Below are positions 34,687 to 44,510 of a stretch of 64,000 nucleotides of DNA, one piece after another. The translations under genes were made by a program, and so were the position numbers. The stretch lies in assembly GCA_038373885.1 (NCBI GenBank), contig JAWZYV010011610.1, positions 620,001 to 684,000 on the forward strand, written 5' to 3'. The DNA is from Cheiracanthium punctorium. Taxonomy: Eukaryota; Arthropoda; Arachnida; Araneae; Cheiracanthiidae. The notes beneath the pieces are model-generated. The model was not told where the DNA came from and ran no database searches. It worked only from the letters and a program-made list of their open reading frames with translations. The stretch's first letter is position 1; each line of letters begins with the position of its first letter.

Positions 34687-35158
34687 TAGAGGTTCCCAAA
34701 CTTTGTGCCGCGGCACCCTAGGGTGCCACGAGCGTATGTCAGGGGTGCCGTGGAGATAATCAAGAAAAGTGTTTTGGTGGAGTATAATCAAATAATTTCC
34801 CCTGAACCGGTATCCACAAGAAAGTGAGCCAAGCCGATCACTAAGTGTGCTCAAACAAAAGTATTTCAGTCAAGTTCAAGACTGTCCTGCATCCTCTCTT
34901 TTATAGGAACTCCCTGAAATGGGGGTATTGTCAAAATTCTACATCCCTTTCCCAAGAGAGTACTTTCTTGATAGTTAGCCCTATAAACAAACAAACAAAA
35001 AATAACGTAAAATGCATCCAAACTGCTTCATTCTAACCTTCATATTTATATTGCTTTAAAGGAAATCTGCCGCGAAAGTTTTTAGCCTGAAAAGGGTGCC
35101 GCGAAATGCTCTTAGCGTGACAAGGGTGCTGTGGGGAAAAAAAGTTTGGGAACCCCTG
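34687..35158. mobile_element. 472-bp hAT-type MITE
   Basis: The inverted termini are TAGAGGTTCCCAAACTTT and AAAGTTTGGGAACCCCTG. The flanks GAATAGAT (34679-34686) and GAGTAGAT (35159-35166) are an 8-bp duplication with one mismatch. The subterminal GTGCCGCGGCACCC palindrome is typical of this kind of element. Confidence 0.85.
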
Positions 35159-36012
35159 GAGTAGATAGTCTTACAAATAAATGTTGCATTGCGTGTAGAT
35201 TTTTTTTCCCGTCTAATATGTCTTAAAATTTTATTACTCTCAATTATTTTAAAGCTGAAACGACCTACAGCCAAACAAAACCGATCCCTAGACTCAACTA
35301 GACACACAGCACTAAGAAAAACGCTCATGCATGCGCACACATTTACCGAGGGCGAAGTAATATTATAAATGGATGCAAGAAGTGGTTTCCTTCTTTAATT
35401 TTCTCGACAGGGACCATTTCCAGTACTCCAATTTATTATTCCTCCGGCGTTTCCAGAACATGCTACGGCATGCCACAAGATGTCCCCTAATAGCTGCTAA
35501 AAGCTTTTCCTTGCCGAGTGGAAACGGCCCATTTGAGCGGCTCGGCACAGCTCTTGTCAGCGAGCCGTGGAGCGTTATGTGTGTGACCACGCAGCCATTC
35601 TCTTGGTACGTAATGTTCCGAAGGCAAAGCGCCGACAACGGAATCGATACACAAGAAGAGCGAGGCACGTAAAAATTTCTAGGGGAATTTTCTCTAGCCT
35701 CGTGGGCGCAATGGAAATAAGCACCGAGAACCAGAAAGAAAGAAAAAAGTGGGCACGTGACTCATTGGCTGAAAGCAGCGCCTGTTGCAATTCTGGAAGC
35801 ACCCGCAGTTATGCCAGGCATTGTATTTATTTGCACGCAATAAAAGTTCGAAAACTGGAAATAACTTCGTATGGATTTATTTCTCAAATGTTGCGCGGTA
35901 TACGCCCGACTGCGGTGAGTTCTCATGAGTTTTTCCCGGACCTACTGAAGTGATTAGGAGTTTGGATTGTTGATAATTACTTGAAAGTCACAGTATATTT
36001 TAGCTGATGCCA

Positions 36013-36490
36013 TTAACCCTTTGAGGCGCAACCCTTTCCCAATGCTGAAAAAAGGGCAGCCGTTGCCATAGCTCGATTTAACTACCAGCAAGAACCTTTA
36101 TTGACGACAGCTGGCTGTGCGCGGGCACAGCCAGCTGTCGTCAAAAAAGGGTCTCCAGATCTGTGACACGCGATGAACATTTCGATTCGTCCGCCATCTT
36201 GCTGGTAGTTAATTCGAGCGATGGTAACGGCTGCCCTTTTTTCAGGATTGGGAGATCTATCCAGCTGTTCTCGCATTCTTCCAATTTTCAGCAGATGTCA
36301 GTGCCGTTAAAAATAATCGTGACAATTTTTGTTACGGAAAATGACGTGCTAAAAAGTAAAGGATTCTCGTAGAGCTATGTCACCCGCAACTGTTTTTATA
36401 GAAATCCAATCTATTCTTCATGACTGGCAACAGTCAAAACGTCAGAGTTTGGTGTTCCCAGAACGGGATTTCTGCGCGTTAAAGGTTTAA
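36013..36490. mobile_element. piggyBac-like MITE, copy 3, with central hairpin
   Basis: TTAA borders are at 36013-36016 and 36487-36490. In its centre, about 36099-36143, TGACGACAGCTGGCTGTGC is followed closely by its reverse complement, a 19-bp perfect hairpin. It is in the opposite orientation to copies at 38.9, 53.9 and 58.0 kb. Confidence 0.88.
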
Positions 36491-36755
36491 GGTGGGTATA
36501 CATACACTACAGGGCGATCGCCGGAAGAGGCAGCTAATGACCCTATTGCAACAGGCCCAGTTATATTGCTGAGATTCTCTACTTTGCCTGCAACGCTCGC
36601 ATTCCGCTCTCAAGTCTGATGTATGCAAGCAATGATAGTAAAATTCCTCGATGCTTCTTTCATTCCTACCTTCATTTATTTTTCCCCCATGAAAATTCCA
36701 CTCCATTTCGAAATAATCCATCATTATTACATTTGTTCTCACGATGTTTTGTAAA

Positions 36756-36787
<32 letters not shown>

Positions 36788-37344
36788 AAGCTAACGCAGC
36801 ATCGTGTCGACAAAACGAAAAGCACTCGGAACTAATTCTTATATCATCGAAAAGACTGTAATTATTATCCACGGTCATCAAGAATGCAAATCGAAAAACC
36901 AAACAGACCTCGTTTGAAGGGAGTAGGGCCGCCCGGCAACACGGCCTAATGATAAACGGAAAACGGTCCGGACATAATCTGCAATATCGGAGTCTAACAT
37001 GATCAGATCAGATACATAGAGGTATTCATTCATATATTGTAGCGTATATACACATACACATTCCGCGGCCAGGTAAAAAGGGGAACCCATAAATTACTAT
37101 ATGAGAAGAATAAATCTACACCATAGTGGGTGTGGCGAAAGCTAGATGAACGACAAAAAATAACGGGAGGGGGGGGGGGGGCACATATCAGCAACAGAGT
37201 CACGGACTCTTCTCAGAGGGGGCTAATCGTGATTTCCAAACCTGCACGTGTGCCTGCTTCAGAATTATTCCTTCTTTTTTTCTTTCGGTCTTTACGGAAA
37301 GCTACCTTAATACAAAGCTGTATTACCGCCATGTTGTTGCCCTT

Positions 37345-37584
37345 CACCCGTATGGATTTGTTCGCTTGTTGTACGTGTTATGGCAAGTCTACACGAAAGG
37401 CATCTGCCAAGGGGGGGGGGGCTTGGTCGGAGGACTTTTTAAGGGGTTCTAACGCGTATTCAAGTTACATCTGGAGAAAATCGACCAAAACCCCAGACCG
37501 TTAGATCAACAGCCGCGAACTCGGAACCTTCGCACTTCGGCCGTCTACTATGTTCAGTGCCTTATCCACTCGGCCATGGTGGGG
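37345..37584 (-). mobile_element. tRNA-derived SINE copy, best preserved head
   Basis: On the minus strand the head reads CCCCACCATGGCCGAGTGG (A box) and GAAGGTTCCGAGTTCGCGG (B box), with a long variable region as in serine or leucine tRNAs. The body holds GATCTAACGGTCTGG and TTTTCTCCAGATGTAAC, followed by a tail shared with about 44050-44185. RNA polymerase III promoter boxes are intact in appearance. Confidence 0.7.
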
Positions 37585-37600
37585 TCTCCATATGGATTTG

Positions 37601-37958
37601 CAGGGCCGGTTCTAGATGTTCGGCAGCCTGTGTGCCAGCTAAGCCTTCAAAAATAATTTTTTTTCTTATGGAACAACAAAGGATAAACACAGGGAAAAAC
37701 TATCATGCTATTTTACATGAAGAATGCTTGACGAGCTTTATTGTGTGCAAGTTCAATTATCAGATCATGCATGTTAATATGTAGTAATATATAATTATGC
37801 GTTAATATAAAAAATATCTCAAGTAAGGTTTCAATAATGCAGTACAAAAATAGTACACAGTCGATGAAATGAAAACAGCAGAATTGATTTTGTCTGCCCC
37901 CTTTATTCGGCCACCAGTGTGAGGTGCACACCTTGCACTTATGGCAGAACCGGCCCTA
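37601..37958. mobile_element. 358-bp hAT-type MITE with CAGGGCCGGTTCT ends
   Basis: CAGGGCCGGTTCT at 37601 and AGAACCGGCCCTA ending at 37958 are inverted termini. The flanks TGGATTTG and TGGACCTC agree only partly, so the target duplication has decayed or is coincidental. It adjoins the SINE head at 37584. Confidence 0.7.
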
Positions 37959-38058
37959 TGGACCTCATGTTCATGAAGCACATTACAACGATGATTCAGC
38001 TAAAACTTAGTAAAATAAGATACATAGTGAAGTACTTGTCTCAGAATGCAAGTTATAC

Positions 38059-38300
38059 GTGATACAAAAAGGTTCGCCCTTCATCAGCTGAAAAAAAAAA
38101 AAAAAAAAAATTTCCACCGTCTCACTCTTTTGCTCTTGTAAATAGTGATATATTTTTTTTTCAGCTGATGAAGGGTGAACCTCTTTGCATCACTCGAAAC
38201 GTGCGTTCTTACAATAAGTACCTTTGTTTGTGCGTTATTTTACAAAGCTTTGATTATATCATGTTTTAAATGCCAGTTTTCAAGTTGAGTGTGTTTTGTT
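38059..38300 (+). mobile_element. Diverged foldback copy of the hammerhead-associated family
   Basis: Imperfect inverted arms (38059-38093 and 38158-38193) surround an A-rich and T-rich centre. Downstream come GTGCGTTATTTTACAAAGCT and CCAGTTTTCAAGTTGAGTG, a diverged form of the tail seen at 16861-16907. The left arm is cut off before the ribozyme GAAA. No target duplication was found. Confidence 0.6.
38161..38211 (+). ncRNA. Hammerhead-ribozyme-like motif, second family member
   Basis: The core CTGATGA is at 38165-38171 and GAAA at 38196-38199. Stem II GGGTGA (38173-38178) pairs with TCACTC (38190-38195), including one G-U pair. As at 16791, one extra A follows the core. Stem III is AC with GT around GTGC, and the triplet is GTT (38205-38207). 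Stem I is weak (CAG against CTT). Stem II sequence differs completely from the copy at 16792-16811 yet still pairs. Confidence 0.5.
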
Positions 38301-38675
38301 ACATTAGACCTGTGTTACAATGGTGTACTTGCTGATTGAAAAAACGCAAAGATCTAAGTGCACTGCGAATCGACGGAATATATATTACACAATTTTAATT
38401 GCTTAGTTTTACTTGGCTGAAAATACTGTAAATTTGGTCTCAGTATAACTTTCTTTAATCGAGCAAACAGAGAATAAAAATTTTACACCAAACGAATTCC
38501 ATGGCAAACGTTTATATTTGAGGTGCAGATCTACGGCTTGTTACACTAACCGCAATGTACGGTCCCTTTAAAAGTATTTGCTGCTAAATGTACGGGGAAC
38601 TGATGAGTTAGCGCGATACATTTTCTTAATTATTCATTATTCATAATCGTTATGATTAGACTACTGGTTAGACGT

Positions 38676-39443
38676 CAGTGGCGGATACCGCATTTTTTTG
38701 GGGGGGGGGCTAATTTTTGAAAAAAGCTTATTTACCTAAACAAAATGTACAATAAAGCAAAATGCTACATTGAGGCAATGTAAAAAAATTAAGAGGGGGT
38801 TAATTTATAAAAAAACGCTCATTCCACCAAAGTAAAGCAAACAATGAGACAAAATGTTACCCTTCTTAACCCTTTAACGCGCAGTGGTCCCGCTCTGGGA
38901 TCACCAAACTCTGACGTTCTGACTGTTGCCAGTCACGAAGAATAGAATGGATTTCTATAAAAATAGTTACGGGCGACATAGCTCCTCGAGAATCCTTTAC
39001 TTTTTAGCACGTCATTTCCCGCGAAAAAATGGTCACGCTTATTTTTAACAGCACTGGCATCTGCTGGAAAATGGAAGAATGCGAAAACAGCTGGATCGAT
39101 TGCCCAATGCTGAAAAAAAGGGCAGCCGTTGCCATCGCTCGACTTAACTACCAGCAAGATGGCGGACGATCGAAACGTTCATCGCGTGCCACAGATCTAG
39201 AAACCCTTTTTTGACGCAGCTGGCTGTGCCGGGCAAGGGTTTCTAGATCTGTGGCACGCGATGAACGTTTCGATCGTCCGCCATCTTGCTGGTAGTTAAG
39301 TCGAGCGATGGCAACGGCTGCCCTTTTTTCAGCATTGGGAAAGGGTTGCTCCTCAAAGGGTTAAGCAATTTCTTTTGTGTGAGTGGGGGGGCGGGGGATA
39401 AGGGCAGCTGAAGCCCGTAGCCCTTCTTTTGGATACGCCACTG
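38676..39443. mobile_element. MITE with CAGTGGCGGATAC ends, host of a piggyBac-like insertion
   Basis: CAGTGGCGGATACC at 38676 and GGATACGCCACTG ending at 39443 are inverted ends of a roughly 280-bp element. It was interrupted by the piggyBac-like MITE at 38876-39364. A related element is at 49410-49658. No clear target duplication is seen. Confidence 0.7.
38876..39364. mobile_element. piggyBac-like MITE, copy 4, near full length
   Basis: The exact borders TTAACCCTTTAACGCGC (38876) and CAAAGGGTTAA (ending 39364) make TTAA duplications. The 489-bp body includes the terminal hairpin region (GTGGTCCC GCTCT GGGATCAC) and two inverted halves sharing CAAGATGGCGGACGATCGAA. It lies inside the MITE at 38676-39443. 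Confidence 0.9.
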
Positions 39444-40059
39444 ACTAAAAACCCGTTATTCAAATGGGATATCCCTTACCCTGATTTTTAAACAAAAACT
39501 AAAACTGGTTTGCCAACATAAAACTAGTCATTCAAAAATTACAAAGAGCTAGCTGTTTGCAAGAATTAATAAGAACTATGATTACATCTAATTAAAATAA
39601 AATAGATTATGACTGGCCATCATAAAATAAAGTTGATTAAAAAAGATAAAATAGGATAGGAATTGCGCATATTTTTTAAAAAGTGTCTCTGAGAGTGTTG
39701 TAAATGACTGTTTTGGTAAACAGTTACTCAGTAGAATTTCGGTACACGGAATTCCAGTGGATCAAATATCAAATTCATCATTCTGAAAAATTCGTTAAAA
39801 TGAAACATTTAAAAAAATTTGTACTGAACGATTTTTTCTTCACAGAAATATATTTTTTTTTTTTCTTTAATCTGAAATTTTAGTAAAAGTGAAGTAATGC
39901 GATTTTGATGTAATCTGTTTTAATCGAAGTCACACAATGACATTCAGAATAGAAGCAACAACATTTCAATGGTAGAAGCACAACCGTCTTAAGCTTCACT
40001 TGGTGTTTAAATCACAAGAAGGCTAATGTTTCCAATAATTCTTAAAATTCAAGTAGTAC

Positions 40060-40310
40060 CAGAACAAAACCCACCGTTTGTGCAAGCGCAAAGCTGGGCT
40101 TCGGCGGAGCATTCAAAGAACCATTCTGGGGAGTAGCATCGGTCAAAGAAGGCGAGTCTTCTCCGTTACATCGTTCATATGACATCGGACAGGTTAAAAT
40201 GGGTTCAAGACAAAAAATTAACAAGTAAAAAGAAAAAAGTGACCGATCTCTGATAATATGCTTTGTTTTACACATCGCCTCACCTTGAAATTTTAGTGGA
40301 TCCAACACTG
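40060..40310. repeat. Diverged repeat shared with 43225-43450
   Basis: Both stretches carry in the same order ATTCTGG, AGAAGG or GGAAGG before TCTTCTCC, GGTTCAA, CCCTGATAA or TCTGATAAT, and TGGATCC. They look like two old copies of one sequence 3.1 kb apart. Neither has a coding frame that both copies keep. The nature of the repeat is unknown. Confidence 0.55.
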
Positions 40311-40795
40311 ATCTGACCTCTATTGTGATGAAAGTCAGTACCAGATTATCCCTAATCCTTAAGCATTTTCACATCAATAAGGAAGGCCAACTTGACAGAA
40401 TGCCCACCGCTGAAAAAGTGCCGACGAATTACCGCGGTCTGCTGAGAAAGGGGGGTAGGGGTCGGACGTTGACTGTTCATATTTTATGTTGAACTGGTTG
40501 TTCTGGTTTACTAATTTTAATTTAATTATACTTAAACATGTCTTCAAAATAAAATCTTATTTATTGCTCAATAAAAAATTAATTTTATTTATTTGTTTGT
40601 TTTTTTTTCTTTCAAGAAAGTGCATTTATTTTCGATTTTATGACTGCAATTTTAACTAATAATCTTTATGTTTAATAAACAATAAACTAATTAAAAATAG
40701 TTGCAAGATTTCTTCTGTTACAAAGGTATAAATTAGCACAAATCCGCAAGATATGTACTACTGTAAATAAAATGAAATAATTTAATGTTCGATGG

Positions 40796-40853
40796 GCGGC
40801 CCGGTATCATTTGATCCATGGACCGGTACCAGCTCGCGGGTTGGGGACCACTG
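40796..40853. mobile_element. Single end of a hAT-type element
   Basis: The complement reads CAGTGGTCCCCAACCCGCG then ACCGGTCCATGG, a terminus type common among hAT elements. The other end was not found. Confidence 0.5.
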
Positions 40854-40859
40854 GGCTAT

Positions 40860-41017
40860 TCTATCGACCGCCATGCTGTTGGTAGTTAAATGGATCGATG
40901 GCAACGGCTGCACTTTTTCAGCGTTGGGACCATATAACCATATTCTTTTGCGACTACCAGTGAAAGTGCTGAAATAAGGTCGTTTCAGGGCTCAACCACC
41001 GCACGTCGAAGGGTTAA
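40860..41017. mobile_element. piggyBac-like MITE, diverged half copy
   Basis: This matches the family half that reads CCGCCATCTTGCTGGTAGTT, and ends CGAAGGGTTAA at 41017. The left half is missing. Confidence 0.65.
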
Positions 41018-41742
41018 CAAAATCACCGAACAGAAACAAAATGTCGGTATTATACGGTTCGGTTTGGATCTAATTCTTTATTCTTTCTTTCTGTAGGAGC
41101 TCTTGAAGATTTTCACTTGAATTAATCGAGCATGGCGATCACGTAGTGGGGATGTTTAATTTTGCCGGAATGGAGGATTCTTTTTTTGCACGGGACCGCA
41201 CCAGGAAGAAAAGAATCGACAATCCTCGGTTTTTACGCTGCTCAAGAAGCAAGGATTAACAGGTGAGGGGGTGCGGAGAGTTCCAGAGAGTGAAGGGGTT
41301 CAGATTTCCGCCCAGTTGCTGTATTCCATTAAAAAGCGAATAATCTGATAAGGTTATTCTTGGTGGGCAATGACAGGTGTACTAATTACGCAAGGAGAAT
41401 ATCAGCCCCGATTGAAAAGGGAGATAGATTTGGACGTCAGATGGAGCAGCTATCAAATTATCAAAGTATGCACGGCATATATATTATATATGATTAAGGG
41501 AGCAGACAGCTAGGTGACTCAGATCATAGCTATGCAGTGTCTGGATGAAATAAAAAATAACCAACATGCTAGCTTCAGCTTAAAAATCAGCATGTAGCAA
41601 TCGAATACAGCTATATTTTAAGTGTCTAATAATTGCTGTTTATGCCTATATTTTGTATAACTTCAAGAACTTGTAAGAAAAAACTATGTACGTGAAAAAA
41701 ATCGTTGCTAACACTCTACAATATATAGAGAGAGGAGAGTAG

Positions 41743-42201
41743 GAGTGGCGCACCCAGGATTTTAGTTTGGGGGGGGGGGGGGGCTGGACAACAAATTCTG
41801 CTGAACTCGGTTATAGTGACCTCGATTATTTTCATAACTCTCTTATAACGTCAAAATATTATGTGCCACTTGACTTACCCATAAAACAACATGCCCAACA
41901 GGCAATGTAACTCGTTATACTCAAACAATTGTCTGATCTTTTCAGCATCCTTGAAACCGAGTTTAACTGTGCTTCGGACACTAACTGTACGTATTTATTT
42001 AAAAACTAACGTGTTTTTTTTTTTTTTAAGTACTTCAGAAATAATTTAAAGACAAATTTTAAAAAGAAAAATTTAATTAATTGGGGACAATTTTCAATTT
42101 TTAATGCTTTTCACTTTCCACCTTTAGGGGGGGGGGCTGAAGCCCCCCCTAAACCCCTCCAACCAACCAAACGGGAGCCACCCTCCATGGGTGCGCCTAT
42201 G
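41743..42201. mobile_element. hAT-type MITE with a nested pogo-like MITE
   Basis: GAGTGGCGCACCCAGG at 41743 and CCATGGGTGCGCCTATG ending 42201 are inverted ends. The flanks GGAGAGTA and GGAGGGTA agree at 7 of 8 bases. Inside, about 41800-41975, GAACTCGGTTATAGTGACC and AAACCGAGTTTAACTG look like ends of a second element of Tigger/pogo type. Confidence 0.6.
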
Positions 42202-43970
42202 GAGGGTATTATGGAATAGTCGGGAAATATGGAATGATACCCCAAGTTTCTGGCTTCCACTGTTGTCACGTGGAAATACCATGAACTACTCAAGAAAGAT
42301 TCCCATGTTACAATGCAGTGAGAGTACATCGTTTGCAGTTGTCGTACCTCTCCCTATAGAACAAAGTGTGTTTTGTGATTTTAAAGAGTTTTTGTAAATA
42401 AGTTTTCAAACATTTTTACCTATTAGTATACACATGACTGGAACATTGATGTTATGCATAATGTACACTAAAAGAATTGTAGTTTGTTGTACTGTGGTTG
42501 TGTTTTAGCTGACAGTGTTTTGCCCATCAGTTTAAAGGTTCATTTTCCTAGATGGCATGTCGGGTATTATTGTAATGGATTTCATGCCATCAATTAAAGA
42601 ACCGGAAAACAAGGAACCTCAATTTATCTTCTGTATACACCCAGCTTCCAGGAACGGAAGGACAACAACGGAAAGTTCTCCGAAGATCAACGAGGCGAAA
42701 TCTGGATTCAATGATTCAGCTCTGGGGGCTCACCTTGGTTGTACCAGAGCAGAGAAAGAAGATTTTGTCTGCTACTTTTGTAAACAGACTCGAAGCAGAA
42801 ATCATTTGAACATAATTCTTAAAATATGGTTTTGTAGTTAAAAATAACTATCTTTTATGAAGCGTAATTAGTTTTTTAACAGTGTAAACACCTATTCCAT
42901 ATTACCCGACTACTTCATAACCTCCATTTGCAACTTTTTTTAAAAATAATTTTTTCTATAACAAAAAATAAATAATGTTTTCCTTTACAATTGAAAATTC
43001 ATTACAATTAGTTATAGTATGTACTCATGATGATTTTGGGGATTTTATTCAAAACCCCGTAAAGTTATATTTAGAAATATAATTGGTATTCCATAATGCC
43101 CTATTCTTCTCTCTCTCTTGATAAAGTCACAAAATAGTTTATGGAAATATTTAAATTCAGCAGCCTCTAAAAAAGTGATTATTTCGTGATTAATAGAATG
43201 CGTACAAATTTTAATAACTATTTTGCGATTGCGCAAGTGCAACACTGGTTTCCAACGGAGAACTATTCTGGAAAACAACATCGATCGAGGAAGGTGATTC
43301 TTCTCCATTGCTTTTTTCTAATGATGAGAGCGAACAGGCTAAACATGGGTTCAAAATTAAAAACGAACAAAATAAAAGAAAAAGAACGTTACCCATCCCT
43401 GATAACGTTTATATGCCATTGACCCTCCCTTGAAACTTTTATGGATCCGGCGATGATTAAAAAACCATCATCTGTGAAAAAAAAATTTTTAAGTGTCACA
43501 ATTTCAACGCATTTCGTTAGTGTCATAAGGTTGATAGGATACAAAGAAAGGGAGAAGGGGAGGGAAAAAAAGAACAAGATTCATGATATGACAGGAAATG
43601 AACGAACGTGCTGCATAAATATGCTAAAACAATTCCAAGACTCATGAATAATGCTTGACCCAAAGCAAAAAATCGCAGGCAAAAGAACGAAAGGAAAAAA
43701 AAAAAAAAAAATACTTACGAGCTCAGTTAACGCTCCTCTCGCGAAATTCAGAAACGAGATACAAAAGAAATTCCATTATTCTCCAAAGCGTGAAGAACAA
43801 CCATCTACAAGAGATATGACATAAATATTTCCGAAAGTGAAATAAAGGGGTACGTCTTACATGTCGGAATTTTCCGCAATAAAATCATACGGAATGATTC
43901 AGAACGGATAGTCAGCAGCAGGGCTCGAAATGAACGGTGGTCCGAGATTGCTAAAATATTTCACGGACAG
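42202..43970. other. No recognised gene
   Basis: This is AT-rich sequence. The only structure I see is the second copy (43225-43450) of the diverged repeat at 40060-40310. A single hAT-like end, CAGGGGCGGCCC, starts at 43968. Confidence 0.55.
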
Positions 43971-44049
43971 GGGCGGCCCAAGGGTACATGGCGCCCCCTG
44001 CAAATGTTAAAAAAAAAAAAAAACCTTTAATACTTTTTTCAAGCTTTTG

Positions 44050-44186
44050 AGTTTGTTTGTGTGTGATTATGGCAACGCTACTCTTGGGGCAATCTGCCAA
44101 GGATGGGGATGCCTTGGTAGGAGGGCTTTTAAGGGGTTCTAACGCGTATTCACGTTACATCTGGAGAAAATCTACCAAAACCTGTG
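44050..44186 (-). mobile_element. SINE body fragment
   Basis: AAGGGGTTCTAACGCGTATTC and CATCTGGAGAAAATC match the SINE body at 37438-37480. The tRNA-like head is missing, and a piggyBac-like MITE fragment takes over from about 44187. Confidence 0.6.
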
Positions 44187-44510
44187 CGGCACAGCCAGCT
44201 GTCGTCAAAAAAAGGGTATCTAGATCTGTGGCACGCGATGAACGTTTCGATCGTCCGCCATCTTGCTGGTAGTTAAGTCGAGCGATGGCAACGGCTGCCC
44301 TTTTTTTCAGCATTGGGAAAGGGTTGCGCCTCAAAGGGTTAAAGATCATTAAGGTCTGTGGCACGCGACTGACGATTAGATCGAGTGCCATGTTATGTTG
44401 GTAGTTAAATTGAACGATCGCGCGCAGCAGATGCACTTTTTCAGCGTTGGGCAGTCTATCCAGCTGTTCTCCTACATCGGCGTGGAAATGGTTGCGCTTC
44501 AAAGGATTAA
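44187..44510. mobile_element. Two piggyBac-like MITE half copies in tandem
   Basis: The first half runs from the GCACAGCCAGCTGTCGTC palindrome arm (about 44192) to TTAA at 44339-44342. The second, more diverged, runs from GGTCTGTGGCACGCGACTGA (about 44352) to TTAA at 44507-44510. Both are the same half and the same orientation. Confidence 0.75.
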
